A stretch of DNA of 64,000 nucleotides from Labilithrix sp. (GTDB lineage Bacteria > Myxococcota_A > Polyangia > Polyangiales > Polyangiaceae), in contig JAHBWC010000023.1 of the NCBI GenBank assembly GCA_019637225.1, positions 1 through 64,000 of the forward strand, given 5' to 3'. Shown in pieces: positions 40,629 to 51,311 of the stretch. A program made the position numbers and the translations under genes. Each line of letters begins with the position of its first letter. Positions within the stretch are counted from its first letter, which is position 1. The notes under the pieces were generated by a model. The model did not search any database, had not been told where the DNA came from, and worked only from the letters and a program-made list of their open reading frames with translations.

Positions 40629-41540
40629 TCAGAACGTGCCGCCGACGCCGGCGTAGCCGCCGCCGTTGACGGGGCCGCCGTCGAGGCGAAGCCAGTTGTC
40701 CTTCTTCTTGTTCGTCGCTTGCACCGCCGTCGGGACCTTCGTCGTGTCGACCGCGGGGCGCGTCAAGAACATGTACGCCGCCACGCCGAGGGCGACGATG
40801 CCGACGCCGAGCGAGATGTCGGCGATGATGAGCTTCGTGCGAGCGCTGTCGACCTGCTCCTCGGGGCACCTGGGCTTGCATCCCTGAAGGTCGTCGACGG
40901 CGTTCTTCCCGCCGATGCCGAAGATGGCGAAGCTGCCGAGCGCGACGACGCCGATGCCGCCGACGACGATCGCCGGGACGATCGAGCCACCCTCGACCGC
41001 GGGAGTCGTGCCGGGGCCCTTGTCCTTGTCTTTGTCCTTGTCCGTGTCGGCGACCGCGGGGCCGGGGAACGTCGCGATGAGCGGGCGCGCCTTCTCGGCG
41101 GCGCGCACGAGCACGCGCTCCTCCTTCACGGCGCCGTCGTTGCTCTCGAACTTGAACGTGTGCTCGCCCGAGTCGACGAGGACCGGCTTGCCGTCGAGGC
41201 GCTCTTGGATGAGCGCGCCGTCCATCGAGACCTTGACGTCGAGGACGTCGCTGCCCTTGTTGTCGCGCGCGCCGAAGACCACGGTAGGCGCGTCGCGATC
41301 GAGCTCGGTCAGCCACTTTCCGCAGTCGCTCTTGATCGGCCCTGGGCAAACGTCGCGGGCGCACACGAGCATCTGCTCGCGCGCGCGCCGGTACTTGCCC
41401 TCGTCTCGAAGGGCCTGCGCCTGCTCGGCCGACGCGGCGCATTGCTCACGGTCGTCGGGCGCGGCGAAGGCGACGCCCTCGGCGAGCAGCGTCGTCATGA
41501 CGGCCACCGCGGCGACAACCCCGGGCATTCTCATCCCCAT
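40629..41540 (-). CDS. Signal-peptide membrane protein with PEGA-like domain
   Basis: The 303-residue protein has a signal peptide cleaved near 'AFAAPDDRE', a Cys-containing helical region ('REQMLVCARDVCPGPIKSDC') that recurs in myxobacterial envelope proteins, a PEGA-like beta segment ('VLDVKVSMDGALIQERLDG'), a Lys/Asp linker, and two hydrophobic helices ('IVVGGIGVVALGSFAIFGI', 'ISLGVGIVALGVAAYMFLT'). I recognise the architecture but not a function. ATG 41540 has GGGAG a few bases upstream. It lies between two kinase genes on the same strand and could belong to their signalling system. Confidence 0.72.
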   Translation of the reverse strand: MGMRMPGVVAAVAVMTTLLAEGVAFAAPDDREQCAASAEQAQALRDEGKYRRAREQMLVCARDVCPGPIKSDCGKWLTELDRDAPTVVFGARDNKGSDVLDVKVSMDGALIQERLDGKPVLVDSGEHTFKFESNDGAVKEERVLVRAAEKARPLIATFPGPAVADTDKDKDKDKGPGTTPAVEGGSIVPAIVVGGIGVVALGSFAIFGIGGKNAVDDLQGCKPRCPEEQVDSARTKLIIADISLGVGIVALGVAAYMFLTRPAVDTTKVPTAVQATNKKKDNWLRLDGGPVNGGGYAGVGGTF

Positions 41541-41753
41541 GTGCACTCCCTCATCGAGTCCGAGCCTCCGCATCTGAGTCGGAGGCTACAGGTTACCTGG
41601 CACCGCAGGAGAGGAAAAAAAGCGTGCATTCGCGCCGGAGAGACGACACCGCCGCGACCCCGTTCGAGCGCCGGCTTCTCTGCGAGCGCTTCGCGCCGCG
41701 CGCGGTCGACCTCGTGCGCTCGCGCTTCGCTCGACGCTCGACGAGCGCCGGTC

Positions 41754-43181
41754 TTAGTGGAGGCACTCCATCTTGTACTTCTTCCGGCCGGTCGCGGGGT
41801 CGATCGTGTAGGGCGGGTCGCACTGGTTCGGCTTCTTGACCACGGGCGGCGGAGGCGGCGGCTTGACGACGGGCGGGCGGTCCGCGGTCTCCTTCGGAGC
41901 CTTGCCCGCGACCGCCGGCGGTCCGATCATCGCGATCCCGCGCTTCGGCTCGCCCTCGAAGCGGTTCGGCTCCCCTTGGCGAGCGCCGGCGAGGACGTCA
42001 CGCATCGCGAGCGCGCCGAGGCCGCCGCCGACGAGCGCGAGGAGCGCGAAGACGCTGAGCATCAGCTTGGCCGCGCCGCCCCGCCTCGGCGGGACGATGG
42101 ACACCGCCGGACGCGAGACGGAGATGCTCGACACCTGCGAGTGCGGCTCGGTGACGGGCTGCTTGGCGAGCCCGATCTTCGGCTCCGACGTGGTCGGCGC
42201 CGAGAGCGACGCGACCTCGATCTCGGCGATGGTCTGCGCGCGACGATGGAGCTCGTCGCCGACGACCTGCTCGACCCACTCGCCGACCTCGGAGGGAGAG
42301 GCGAGGCCGATCGTCTGCTCGATCGCGAGCGCCATTTCGCGCGCCGTCGCGAAGCGCATCTCGGGATCGCGCGCGAGGCCGCGCAGGACGACCGCGTCGA
42401 TGGCGGGCTCGAGGAACGCGTTGTGTTTGCTCGGGGGATCGATGCAGCCTTCGATCGCGCGGGCGAGGACGATCGCCTCGGTCTCGCCGTCGAAGAGGCG
42501 GCGCCCCGTGAGCGCCTCCCACAGGACGACGGAGGCCGCGTAGATGTCGACCTGCCGAGTCACCGGCGCGCCGCTCAGCTGCTCGGGCGGCATGTACGCG
42601 ATCTTGCCTTTGAGCTGGCCGTCGCGCGTCGTCTGCATGCGGCCGGCAGCCTTGGCGACGCCGAAGTCGAGCACGCGCGCGGTGCCGTCCGCGCCCACGA
42701 GGATGTTCTGCGGGGAGACGTCGCGATGAACGATGCCGAGCTCGCGGCCGTGCTCGTCCTTCGTCTGATGCGCGGCGTGGAGGCCGTGCAGCACCGACGA
42801 CATGACCGTCGCGGCCACGCGCGGCGGCATGAGGGCGTTCTTGCTCACGGCCGCCTTCATCAGCTTGGAGAGCGCCTCGCCGGCGACGTACTCCATGACG
42901 ATGAAGATCTCGCCCTGCGTCGTGACGACGTCGAGCGTGGGGACGACGTTCGGATGACGGATGCGCCCGCAGAGGCGCGCCTCGTCGAGGAACATCGTGA
43001 CGAACTCGGGATCCTTGGCGTAGTGCGGGTGGAGCCGCTTGATCGCGACCGTCCGGGAGAAGCCGACCGGTCCGCTGAGACGGCCAAAATGCACCGTCGC
43101 CATGCCGCCCGACGCGAGCTCTCCATAGAGCACGTAGCGGCCCACCGTCCTCGGTGAGTGCTCGTCGGAAAAGGCCATCAT
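41754..43181 (-). CDS. Ser/Thr protein kinase with a single transmembrane helix
   Basis: The 475-residue protein is a Hanks-type kinase (about 15-285) of the common myxobacterial type: 'LASGGMATVHFG', 'VAIKRLHPHY', 'IVHRDVSPQNILV', 'DFGVAKA' and 'GKIAYMPPEQL'. A juxtamembrane linker leads to one transmembrane helix ('LMLSVFALLALVGGGLGALA') and a Pro-rich extracytoplasmic tail ending in 'CDPPYTIDPATGRKKYKMEC', where two Cys may pair. Two adjacent ATGs (43181, 43178) can start it. Substrates are unknown; FHA-domain proteins are typical partners. Confidence 0.93.
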   Translation of the reverse strand: MMAFSDEHSPRTVGRYVLYGELASGGMATVHFGRLSGPVGFSRTVAIKRLHPHYAKDPEFVTMFLDEARLCGRIRHPNVVPTLDVVTTQGEIFIVMEYVAGEALSKLMKAAVSKNALMPPRVAATVMSSVLHGLHAAHQTKDEHGRELGIVHRDVSPQNILVGADGTARVLDFGVAKAAGRMQTTRDGQLKGKIAYMPPEQLSGAPVTRQVDIYAASVVLWEALTGRRLFDGETEAIVLARAIEGCIDPPSKHNAFLEPAIDAVVLRGLARDPEMRFATAREMALAIEQTIGLASPSEVGEWVEQVVGDELHRRAQTIAEIEVASLSAPTTSEPKIGLAKQPVTEPHSQVSSISVSRPAVSIVPPRRGGAAKLMLSVFALLALVGGGLGALAMRDVLAGARQGEPNRFEGEPKRGIAMIGPPAVAGKAPKETADRPPVVKPPPPPPVVKKPNQCDPPYTIDPATGRKKYKMECLH

Positions 43182-43309
43182 GTCGAGCGTACCGCGGGTA
43201 ACTCAGCGAGGCGCAACGTGTCGGCCACTCTAACGCGGATTTGTGCGACGAGGGCGTCCATCGAGGCATGCGCGCACGACGTCGGGTGCGATGAGGTCCG
43301 TTCAGGGCA

Positions 43310-43336
43310 CTACACCTCCAGGTGCGCTTGGTGTAG
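43310..43336. promoter_or_regulatory. Nested inverted repeats before dut
   Basis: CTACACC (43310-43316) pairs exactly with GGTGTAG (43330-43336), and inside it CACCT-CC-AGGTG (43313-43324) forms a smaller palindrome. The element ends 10 bases before the dut start and covers the expected ribosome-site region, so it could be an operator or an RNA hairpin that affects translation. Confidence 0.4.
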
Positions 43337-43346
43337 GTGCGGGGAC

Positions 43347-43868
43347 GTGAAGCTCAATCGATCCGAACCGCTGGGACCGGGCGCGACGGCGGAACCAGCC
43401 CGCGCGCCAGGCTCCGCAGGCGAATCCCTGCGTGTCGACGTGCAGCGCGTGGGGCCCGTCGAGGTGCCGCTCCCGCGCTACCAGTCGGAGCACGCCGCCG
43501 GCATGGATCTTCAAGCGGCGCTGACCGAGGCCGTGACCCTGCGCTCGCTCGAGCGGGTGACGGTGCCGACGGGGCTCGCGATGGCGATCCCGACGGGCTG
43601 GGAAGGGCAGGTGCGTCCGCGGTCCGGGCTCGCGGCGAAGCGGGGGATCACCGTCATCAACGCGCCGGGCACGGTCGACAGCGACTACCGCGGCGAGATC
43701 AAGGTCGCGCTCGTCAACCTCGGCGCGGACACGGTGACGATCGAGCCGCTCGAGCGGATCGCGCAGATCGTGTTCGCGCGGCACGGCACGGCGACGCTCG
43801 CGGAGGTCGCGACGCTCGACGACACAGCGCGCGGCGCTGGCGGCTACGGCTCGACCGGCACGCGCTGA
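43347..43868 (+). CDS. dut: dUTP pyrophosphatase
   Basis: The 173-residue protein is a trimeric-type dUTPase that hydrolyses dUTP to dUMP. All five motifs are present: 'AAGMDLQA', 'GQVRPRSGLAAKRG', 'INAPGTVDSDYRGEIKVAL', 'ERIAQIVFAR' and the C-terminal arm 'RGAGGYGSTGT'. The GTG at 43347 adds about 30 unconserved N-terminal residues relative to typical dUTPases, so the true start could be further in. Confidence 0.96.
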   Translation: MKLNRSEPLGPGATAEPARAPGSAGESLRVDVQRVGPVEVPLPRYQSEHAAGMDLQAALTEAVTLRSLERVTVPTGLAMAIPTGWEGQVRPRSGLAAKRGITVINAPGTVDSDYRGEIKVALVNLGADTVTIEPLERIAQIVFARHGTATLAEVATLDDTARGAGGYGSTGTR

Positions 43869-43896
43869 CGGTGCGCGTTGCCTCGCGCGCGGCCCG

Positions 43897-45372
<1,476 letters not shown>

Positions 45373-45403
45373 CGCCCCCACAACGTAGCATCGAGCGTCG
45401 CGG

Positions 45404-45862
45404 TCAGGCGGGTGCGCGTGCCGACAGCTCGCTGACGCGATCGTCGATCTCGAGGACGGCGCCGGCGATCGTCACGACCTCCTCGGCGAGCGGCGTCCCG
45501 GCGACCTCGCTGCCCTTCGTCGCGCGACCGACCTCGGCGGCGGGGCGCCCGGCGGCGTCGACGACGGCGAACGACGGTCCGGTGTCGAGGAGGCGGTACT
45601 CGAGGGAGACGGCCTCGCGATCGTCCTCCGTCGTCCCGTCGAACCAGCTGCCGACCACGACGTCGAAGCGCGCGGCGCAGTCGATTCGCCCGAGCGTCCA
45701 CTCGACGAAGTAGCAGGCGCGAGGACCGCCGTCGCGATAGACGAAGCCCCACGCAGTGCGCCGAGACTTGCCGCAGCACGCGCAGCGTCCCGAGCTCTTC
45801 ATCGACGCGGGCTCGATCTCGAGGTTCGCCGTGGCGTCGCCGCGCGTGTCGTCGTTCGTCAT
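45404..45862 (-). CDS. CxxC-containing hypothetical protein
   Basis: The 152-residue protein has one zinc-binding-like pair at 'CACCGK' near residue 27, then 'WGFVYRDGG' and an alpha/beta region with '[18 protein letters not shown]'. The C-terminal third is helical. I do not recognise a named family. It sits in a minus-strand run between the protease/beta-barrel gene (32-base gap) and the sigma54 regulator (31-base gap). The long frame upstream of ATG 45862 is a shadow. Confidence 0.75.
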   Translation of the reverse strand: MTNDDTRGDATANLEIEPASMKSSGRCACCGKSRRTAWGFVYRDGGPRACYFVEWTLGRIDCAARFDVVVGSWFDGTTEDDREAVSLEYRLLDTGPSFAVVDAAGRPAAEVGRATKGSEVAGTPLAEEVVTIAGAVLEIDDRVSELSARAPA

Positions 45863-45894
45863 CGGCGGGGACCCTACCAGATCCGCCGCGCCGA

Positions 45895-47190
45895 TCAGAA
45901 CGAGAGGCCGACGAACACGCGGTGCGTGGAGTACTTCGGGTGCAAGACGTCGAGCGCGAAGCCGTACGAGAGCTCGAGCGAGGCGAGGTGGAGCACGGCC
46001 TGCGCGAGCGGCGCGATCCCGCCGCCGCGGATGTTCGTCGTCGTCGCGGCGAGGCGCGGCGGAGCGTCGGCCGTGATCGCGAGGCTCGTCTGCTCGCCGC
46101 GATCGATCGTCCCGAGGAGGCCGCCGCCGATCGTGAAGTACGTCGGGAGCGCGTACGGCAGCAAGAGGACGCGGTAGCCGACGGTGAGCTCGCCGAAGAT
46201 GCGCCGTACCGAGCGGTCGACGATCGGCGCGACCGTCTCGCCCTTGCCGGCGAAGGCCATTCCGACGCGCCCCGTGATCGTGATGCGGTCGTAGCCGACC
46301 AGGCTGCCCCCGAGGTAGAAGCCGAGGTACGCCGAAGCGTCGGACTGCCACGCGAGGCCGAGCGCGCCGTCTCGCGCGATCCACCGCCCGTAGTACTTCG
46401 GACCGCCGATGCGGCTGGTGAGCTTGTTCAGGTGATGAACGGGGACGCCGAAGCCGATCCGCGACTCGAGCAGGCGATCGGCGACGCCCACCACCTTGCC
46501 GTCGCACGTGAGCATCGGGCCGCCGGAGTTGCCCGGCGAGAGCACCGCGTCCGTCTGGATGAACGCGTCGCTCTTGGCGCTGACGATGCCCTGCGAGACG
46601 CTGAAGTTGAGGAGGCCCTCGAGCTCGTTCGAGAAGCGCGCGAGGTCGCCGTACGGGTTGCCGATGGCGAGGATCGGCGACCCGACGCTGACGTCCTCGC
46701 GCGGGACGAGCGGAGGCGCGTCGGTGGGCTCGGAGAGCTCGAGGATCGCGAGGTCGTGGTCCTCGTCGACGGCGACGACCTCGGCGTCCATCGACTTGCC
46801 GCCGGGGAACTCGACGCGGACGTCGCGGCCGAGGTCGACCACGTGGAGCGCCGTGGCGACGTGCGTGTTGTCGCGGAAGACGAACCCGGTGCCGAGCGAG
46901 CCGTCGGGGCGCGTGATGCGGACGACGCTCGGCTTCGTCGCCTTGTAGACGTGCTCGATGAACGCGGGTTCGCACGGCGGACCGTCGGCGGCCGCCTTGG
47001 CGAGCGGGCGCGCGGCGCGCCCCTCGGGCGCGGGAGGGAGCGGCGGCGGGGGCGGTCGCGCCGGGGCCGGCGCAACGTCGGGCGGAGGCGCCGGCGGCGC
47101 AGGGGTCGGCGGTACGTCGTCCGCGGACGCGACGCCGCTGGCGAGCAGCGCCGCGAGGCAAGCGTAGGCCGCTCGCCCGCGGGACCTCAC
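45895..47190 (-). CDS. HtrA/trypsin-like serine protease fused to a beta-barrel-like domain
   Basis: The 431-residue protein has a signal peptide, a Pro/Ala-rich spacer, a DegP-type protease domain (about 75-260) with the full triad H116 ('TALHVVD'), D146 ('HDLAILEL') and S222 ('SPGNSGGPM'), and no PDZ domain. Instead the last 165 residues look like amphipathic strands ('SAYLGFYLGGSLVGYDRI', 'ELTVGYRVLLLPYALP') and end in '...VFVGLSF' with a C-terminal Phe, as outer-membrane barrels do. GTG 47190 overlaps the bamD stop (GTGA), so the two are coupled; a role in outer-membrane protein quality control is plausible. Confidence 0.82.
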   Translation of the reverse strand: MRSRGRAAYACLAALLASGVASADDVPPTPAPPAPPPDVAPAPARPPPPPLPPAPEGRAARPLAKAAADGPPCEPAFIEHVYKATKPSVVRITRPDGSLGTGFVFRDNTHVATALHVVDLGRDVRVEFPGGKSMDAEVVAVDEDHDLAILELSEPTDAPPLVPREDVSVGSPILAIGNPYGDLARFSNELEGLLNFSVSQGIVSAKSDAFIQTDAVLSPGNSGGPMLTCDGKVVGVADRLLESRIGFGVPVHHLNKLTSRIGGPKYYGRWIARDGALGLAWQSDASAYLGFYLGGSLVGYDRITITGRVGMAFAGKGETVAPIVDRSVRRIFGELTVGYRVLLLPYALPTYFTIGGGLLGTIDRGEQTSLAITADAPPRLAATTTNIRGGGIAPLAQAVLHLASLELSYGFALDVLHPKYSTHRVFVGLSF

Positions 47191-48020
47191 ACGCCGCGCT
47201 CCTTCATGTACGTGAGGAAGTTGTTCGCCTGGACGACGAGCGGGCTCCGCGGGTAGTCGCGGAGGATGGTCCCGAACGACTCGCGCGCCTCGGAGTACTT
47301 CTTCATCTTGAGGTAGACCTCGCCGAGCAGCAGGAGCGCCTCGGCCTCGAGGCCGGAGTCGAGCGACTCGTCCGGTCCGCGGAGCGACGGCCCGCCGGCG
47401 AAGTTCCGCATCGCATACTGGATGCGGTAGACGGCGGCCTGGAAGTTGTCGCGCGCGAGGTAGAAGCGCGCGACGTAGAGCTCGTGGCGCATGAGGCGCG
47501 CCGTGACCTCGACGAGCAGCTCGCGGATCTTCGCGGAGTCCTTGCCGTCGGGATAGTCGTGGACGTAGCCCTTGAGCTCCCTGAAAGCGTCGAGGATGAC
47601 CGCCTGGTCGCGCTCGTCGGCGGTGGGGAGCAGGAACGACTCGTTGATCTGCTTGTACTGCGCCTCGGCGATGCGCGAGCGCGCGTAGCCGACCTCGTCC
47701 GGGTCCGAGCGGTGGTCGTGGACGAACTGGCGGTAGCCGCGGATCGCCTCGGAGAACTTCTCCTGCTCGAAGTCCGCGTCGGCGATGCGGAGCTCGGCGA
47801 GCTTGGCGTACTTCGAGTAGTGGTACTTGCGCTTCACCTCGCGGAAGAGCGCCTGCGACTCGAGCCAGTTGTGCTCCTGGAACTCCTTCATCGCCTCGTC
47901 GTACGCGCGCTTCGCGTCGGCCGTGTAGCTGAGCGCCGTCCGCGCCTCCTGCTGCTCGCAGCCGACCGCTCCCGCGGCGAGCGCCGTCGTGAGGATGAGG
48001 AGTGCGAGGGGACGGGACAT
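47187..48020 (-). CDS. bamD: Outer membrane assembly lipoprotein BamD
   Basis: The 277-residue lipoprotein (lipobox 'AAGAVGC') contains TPR repeats in the BamD/YfiO arrangement: 'YDEAMKEFQEHNWLESQALF', 'KFSEAIRGYRQFVHDH', 'EAQYKQINESFLL', 'ARFYLARDNFQAAVYRIQ' and 'YSEARESFGTILRDYPRSPL'. BamD is the essential lipoprotein partner of BamA for inserting outer-membrane beta-barrels. The downstream gene, coupled by a 4-base overlap, encodes a protease with a barrel-like tail. ATG 48020 begins the signal peptide directly. Confidence 0.9.
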   Translation of the reverse strand: MSRPLALLILTTALAAGAVGCEQQEARTALSYTADAKRAYDEAMKEFQEHNWLESQALFREVKRKYHYSKYAKLAELRIADADFEQEKFSEAIRGYRQFVHDHRSDPDEVGYARSRIAEAQYKQINESFLLPTADERDQAVILDAFRELKGYVHDYPDGKDSAKIRELLVEVTARLMRHELYVARFYLARDNFQAAVYRIQYAMRNFAGGPSLRGPDESLDSGLEAEALLLLGEVYLKMKKYSEARESFGTILRDYPRSPLVVQANNFLTYMKERGV

Positions 48021-48140
48021 CGGGGAACGCCTTACCACGCCTTCGACGGAAGCGGATCGCTTCGATTGGTGGCCGAGCGCGTGCGGGAACGGGGCGCGTC
48101 GATCCTCTGCGGGTTGGATGCGCGATGCGGTCGGCGCGTT

Positions 48141-48452
48141 CTACTTCTCGCCCCGCCAGCGCACGATCCTCCAGGCGGGCGGCTCGCCGTCGGACTTCGC
48201 CTGGCGGTAGACCGCGCGGACGATGAGCCGCACCTTCTCGGCGAGGTCGACCGGGGGCGCAGTGGCGTCGGCCTCCGCAGGGGAGATCGTGACGACGACC
48301 TCGCCGGCGGCGTCGACCGTGACGGCGACCGGGAAGCTCGCGTCGGGGACGTGCGCCGCGCCGGCGTACTCCCACGGCGGCTCCGGGCGCGCCTTGTCAC
48401 GCTGGATCTGGATGCGGACCCCCGTCTCCGGGCGATCTCCGGCGATCGGCAC
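48141..48452 (-). CDS. Small hypothetical protein
   Basis: The 103-residue protein has no signal peptide. It has a beta-rich first half ('[19 protein letters not shown]') and a helix near the end ('[17 protein letters not shown]'), closing with '[10 protein letters not shown]'. Codon use is typical of the genome. No family is recognised. It is divergent from greA across 64 bases and 120 bases upstream of bamD on the same strand. Confidence 0.65.
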   Translation of the reverse strand: MPIAGDRPETGVRIQIQRDKARPEPPWEYAGAAHVPDASFPVAVTVDAAGEVVVTISPAEADATAPPVDLAEKVRLIVRAVYRQAKSDGEPPAWRIVRWRGEK

Positions 48453-48516
48453 GCCGCTGGACTACCACAACTTGGGGTCGCCCGGACGACCCTGGTCGGG
48501 TAGAAGTGAGGGCGCC

Positions 48517-48993
48517 ATGGTCGAGAAGAACCCGATCACCCCCGAGGGGGCCCAGAAGCTCCGCGACGAGCTCCACCGCCGGAAGACCGTCGACCGCCCG
48601 CAGATCACGCAGATGATCGCCGAGGCGCGCGCGCACGGCGACCTCAGCGAGAACGCCGAGTACCACGCGGCTCGCGAGCGTGGCGGCTTCAACGAGGGCC
48701 GCATCAAGGAGCTCGAGGACAAGATCGCGCGCGCCGAGATCATCGATCCGGCGAAGCTCGCGGGCGAGCGGGTGGCGTTCGGCGCACGCGTGAAGCTCCT
48801 CAATACGACGACCGACGAGGAGGTCACCTACCGCATCCTCGGCGCCGACGAGGCCGACATCAACGAGGGCTCGATCAGCATCACCGCGCCCATCGCCAAG
48901 GCGCTGCTCGGCAAGGAGGTCGGCGACGAGGTGAAGATCCGCACGCCCGCCGGCGAGCGCGTGTACGAGATCCTCGAGGTCGAGTTCAAGTAG
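48517..48993 (+). CDS. greA: Transcription elongation factor GreA
   Basis: The 158-residue protein is a standard GreA: an N-terminal coiled-coil ('[12 protein letters not shown]', '[18 protein letters not shown]' with the two acidic tip residues) and a C-terminal FKBP-like domain ('[20 protein letters not shown]', 'VYEILEVEF'). It stimulates RNA cleavage in backtracked RNA polymerase. The start ATG 48517 matches the family. recG follows after 13 bases on the same strand. Confidence 0.97.
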   Translation: MVEKNPITPEGAQKLRDELHRRKTVDRPQITQMIAEARAHGDLSENAEYHAARERGGFNEGRIKELEDKIARAEIIDPAKLAGERVAFGARVKLLNTTTDEEVTYRILGADEADINEGSISITAPIAKALLGKEVGDEVKIRTPAGERVYEILEVEFK

Positions 48994-49006
48994 GCGGCTC
49001 GCCCGC

Positions 49007-51223
49007 ATGCCCGCTTCGCGGAGGGGCAAAGGAGCGATCCAGGCGACGGGAGCCGCAGAAGCGAAGCCCGCGCCGACGCGCGGTCGTGCGCGTCGGGAGG
49101 CGGCGCTCGAGCCGCTCGCGCCGGTCGATCGGCTGCCGGGGCTCGGGCCGTCGGGACGGCGGGCGCTCGCGGAGCACGGGGTCCGGACGGTCGTCGACCT
49201 CGTCTGGACGCCGCCGTCCGGTTGGGACGATCTCCGCGCGCCTCGCTCGCTTGCCGAGGTCGTGGCCTCGGCGACGGACGGCCCCGTGCGCGCGACCTTC
49301 GCCGCCGTCGTCGAGAGCGCGTCGATGATGCCCTTTCGGCGACGCCGCTGCGTACGCGTCGTCCTTTGCGACGCGGTCGATTCAAAATGTAAACTGCACG
49401 CTTTCTGGTTCTTCACGGCGCACGGCGTCCTCGCGCTCGCGAAGCCGGGCACCGCCGTGCTCGCGACGGCGCGCGTCACAGCGCCTCCGGACAAGCCGCC
49501 GCGCGCGGCGCACCCCGAGCTCGTGGTCGACGTGCCGGAGGCGCGTACGGCGCGACCGCGGTACCCGAGGCTCGGACCGAGCGGCGCGCTCGTGAGGAAG
49601 GCGATCGCCCACGCGGTGCGCGAGCTCGCCGGCGAGGCCGCCGGCGCGACGCTCGATCCGGTGCCGACCGCGATCGCCGCGCGCGAGGGGATGCGCGACG
49701 CCGCGGGCCTGCTCCGGAGCGTCCACGCGACCACCGGCGAGCTCCCCGGCGACGACGAACGGCGCGCGCTGGTCGAGCGGCTCGCGTGGGCCGAAGCGTT
49801 CACCCGCGCCTGGGAGCGGCGGCTCGCCGAAGAGGGGCTCACGGCGACGCCCGCGCATCCGTTGCCGCCGGCGCCGGCCGCGCTCCGCCGACTCGAGCGC
49901 GAGCTCGGCTTCACGCTCACCGACGATCAGCGCCGGGCGACGTCCGACGTCGCGCGTGACCTCGCCGACACGCGCCCGATGCGCCGGCTCGTGCTCGGCG
50001 ACGTCGGCACCGGCAAGACGGCCATCGCGCTGGCGGCGGTCGCGCAGTGTGTCGCCGCGGGGCGCCAGGCGGCGATCCTCGCGCCGACGAGCGTCCTCGC
50101 CGAGCAGTACCTCGCGGCGGTGCGACCGCTCGAGCGGGCGACGGGCGCGCGCGTCGCCTTCGTGGCGGCGGGGACGACGGCGCCCGAGCGAGCGCGCGCC
50201 GAGGCGGAGCTCGCGAGCGGGGAGGCGAGCGTCGCGATCGGCACGCACGCGCTCCTCGGCGAAGGCGTCTCCATCCCGCGGCTCTCGCTCGTCGTCGTCG
50301 ACGAGCAGCAGCGCCTCGGCGTCGGCCAGCGTCTCGCGCTCGTGAAGAAGGGGGAGAGGCCGCACCTCCTCACGCTGAGCGCGACGCCGATCCCACGGAC
50401 GCTCGCGCTCGCGCTCCGCGGCGAGCTGGCGACGTCGACGTTGCGCGTGCGCCCCGCGGGCCGTGAGCCCGTCGCGACCCGCCTCGTCGCGCGCGCCGAG
50501 CTCACCGGGGTCGTGGGCGAGGTCCGCGCGGCGGCGGGCCGCGGCGAGCGCGTCTTCTGGATCGTCCCGCGCGTGGAGCCGTCGGACGACGACGACGACG
50601 ACGCGGACGAGCTCGCGTCGGCGGAGGCGCGAAGGAAGGCCCTCGCGAAGGGCCTCGGCGCCGCCGCTCGGGTCGGGTTGATCCACGGCAGCATGTCCGC
50701 CGGCGAGAAGCGCGCGGCGATGAGCGCGTTTCGCTCGGGTGAGACGCCCGTGCTCGTCGGGACGACCGTGGTCGAGGTCGGCGTCGACGTGCCCGAGGCG
50801 ACGCTCATCGTCGTCGAGGACGCGGAGCGCTACGGGCTCGCGCAGCTCCACCAGCTCCGCGGGCGCGTCGGCCGTGGCGAGCGTCCCGGAGCGTGCGTGC
50901 TCCTGCACGGCGACCGCCTCGAAGGCGTCGCGCGCCGGCGCCTCGTCGCGTTGACGCGGCTCGAGAGCGGCGAGGAGGTCGCGCGCGCCGATCTCGCGCT
51001 ACGCGGCGCGGGCGATCTCGGCGGTACGCGGCAGCACGGCGAGGAGGACGAGCTCGTCTACCTGGACCCCGGCGCGGAGTACTCCTGGCTCGAGCGCGTG
51101 GACGCGGACGCCCGCGAGATCCGCGCCGTCGATCCCGCGCTGGAGCAACCGGACCATCGCGTCCTCGGATCCATCGTCGGGAGGCTCCGCCGCGCCCTCG
51201 CCGTGCGCGAGGAGGCGGGCTGA
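49007..51223 (+). CDS. recG: ATP-dependent DNA helicase RecG
   Basis: The 738-residue helicase has a wedge/OB-type N-terminal region and the two RecA-like domains: Walker A 'LGDVGTGKTAIAL', 'VVDEQQRLGVGQR' (the usual DEQHRFG box with Gln and Leu substitutions), 'LTLSATPIPRTLALAL', 'IHGSMSAGEKRAAM', 'TTVVEVGVDVPEAT' and 'LHQLRGRVGRGE'. RecG remodels stalled forks and branched DNA. The acidic insert 'SDDDDDDADE' lies in the second RecA domain. The wedge domain is divergent and the helicase box variant is unusual, but nothing suggests loss of activity. Confidence 0.93.
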   Translation: MPASRRGKGAIQATGAAEAKPAPTRGRARREAALEPLAPVDRLPGLGPSGRRALAEHGVRTVVDLVWTPPSGWDDLRAPRSLAEVVASATDGPVRATFAAVVESASMMPFRRRRCVRVVLCDAVDSKCKLHAFWFFTAHGVLALAKPGTAVLATARVTAPPDKPPRAAHPELVVDVPEARTARPRYPRLGPSGALVRKAIAHAVRELAGEAAGATLDPVPTAIAAREGMRDAAGLLRSVHATTGELPGDDERRALVERLAWAEAFTRAWERRLAEEGLTATPAHPLPPAPAALRRLERELGFTLTDDQRRATSDVARDLADTRPMRRLVLGDVGTGKTAIALAAVAQCVAAGRQAAILAPTSVLAEQYLAAVRPLERATGARVAFVAAGTTAPERARAEAELASGEASVAIGTHALLGEGVSIPRLSLVVVDEQQRLGVGQRLALVKKGERPHLLTLSATPIPRTLALALRGELATSTLRVRPAGREPVATRLVARAELTGVVGEVRAAAGRGERVFWIVPRVEPSDDDDDDADELASAEARRKALAKGLGAAARVGLIHGSMSAGEKRAAMSAFRSGETPVLVGTTVVEVGVDVPEATLIVVEDAERYGLAQLHQLRGRVGRGERPGACVLLHGDRLEGVARRRLVALTRLESGEEVARADLALRGAGDLGGTRQHGEEDELVYLDPGAEYSWLERVDADAREIRAVDPALEQPDHRVLGSIVGRLRRALAVREEAG

Positions 51224-51311
51224 GCGAGGCGCGCGCGTCGCGTCCCGGCCACGCGGGAGCGCGCCCGCGTCGCTCGACAGGTGTTCGGCGCGAGAGTAGT
51301 TCTCTTGCGGC

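Noticed and set aside
40719..43157. Plus-strand frame of 812 codons opposite the second kinase
   Set aside because: Composition is of shadow type, and the minus strand shows all kinase motifs.
48453..48516. TAGAAG before greA as a -10 box
   Set aside because: No -35 partner at a suitable distance could be found.
49007..51223. RecG as a degenerate helicase because DEQHRFG reads DEQQRLG
   Set aside because: The acidic Walker B residues and all other helicase motifs are intact, so loss of activity is not supported.
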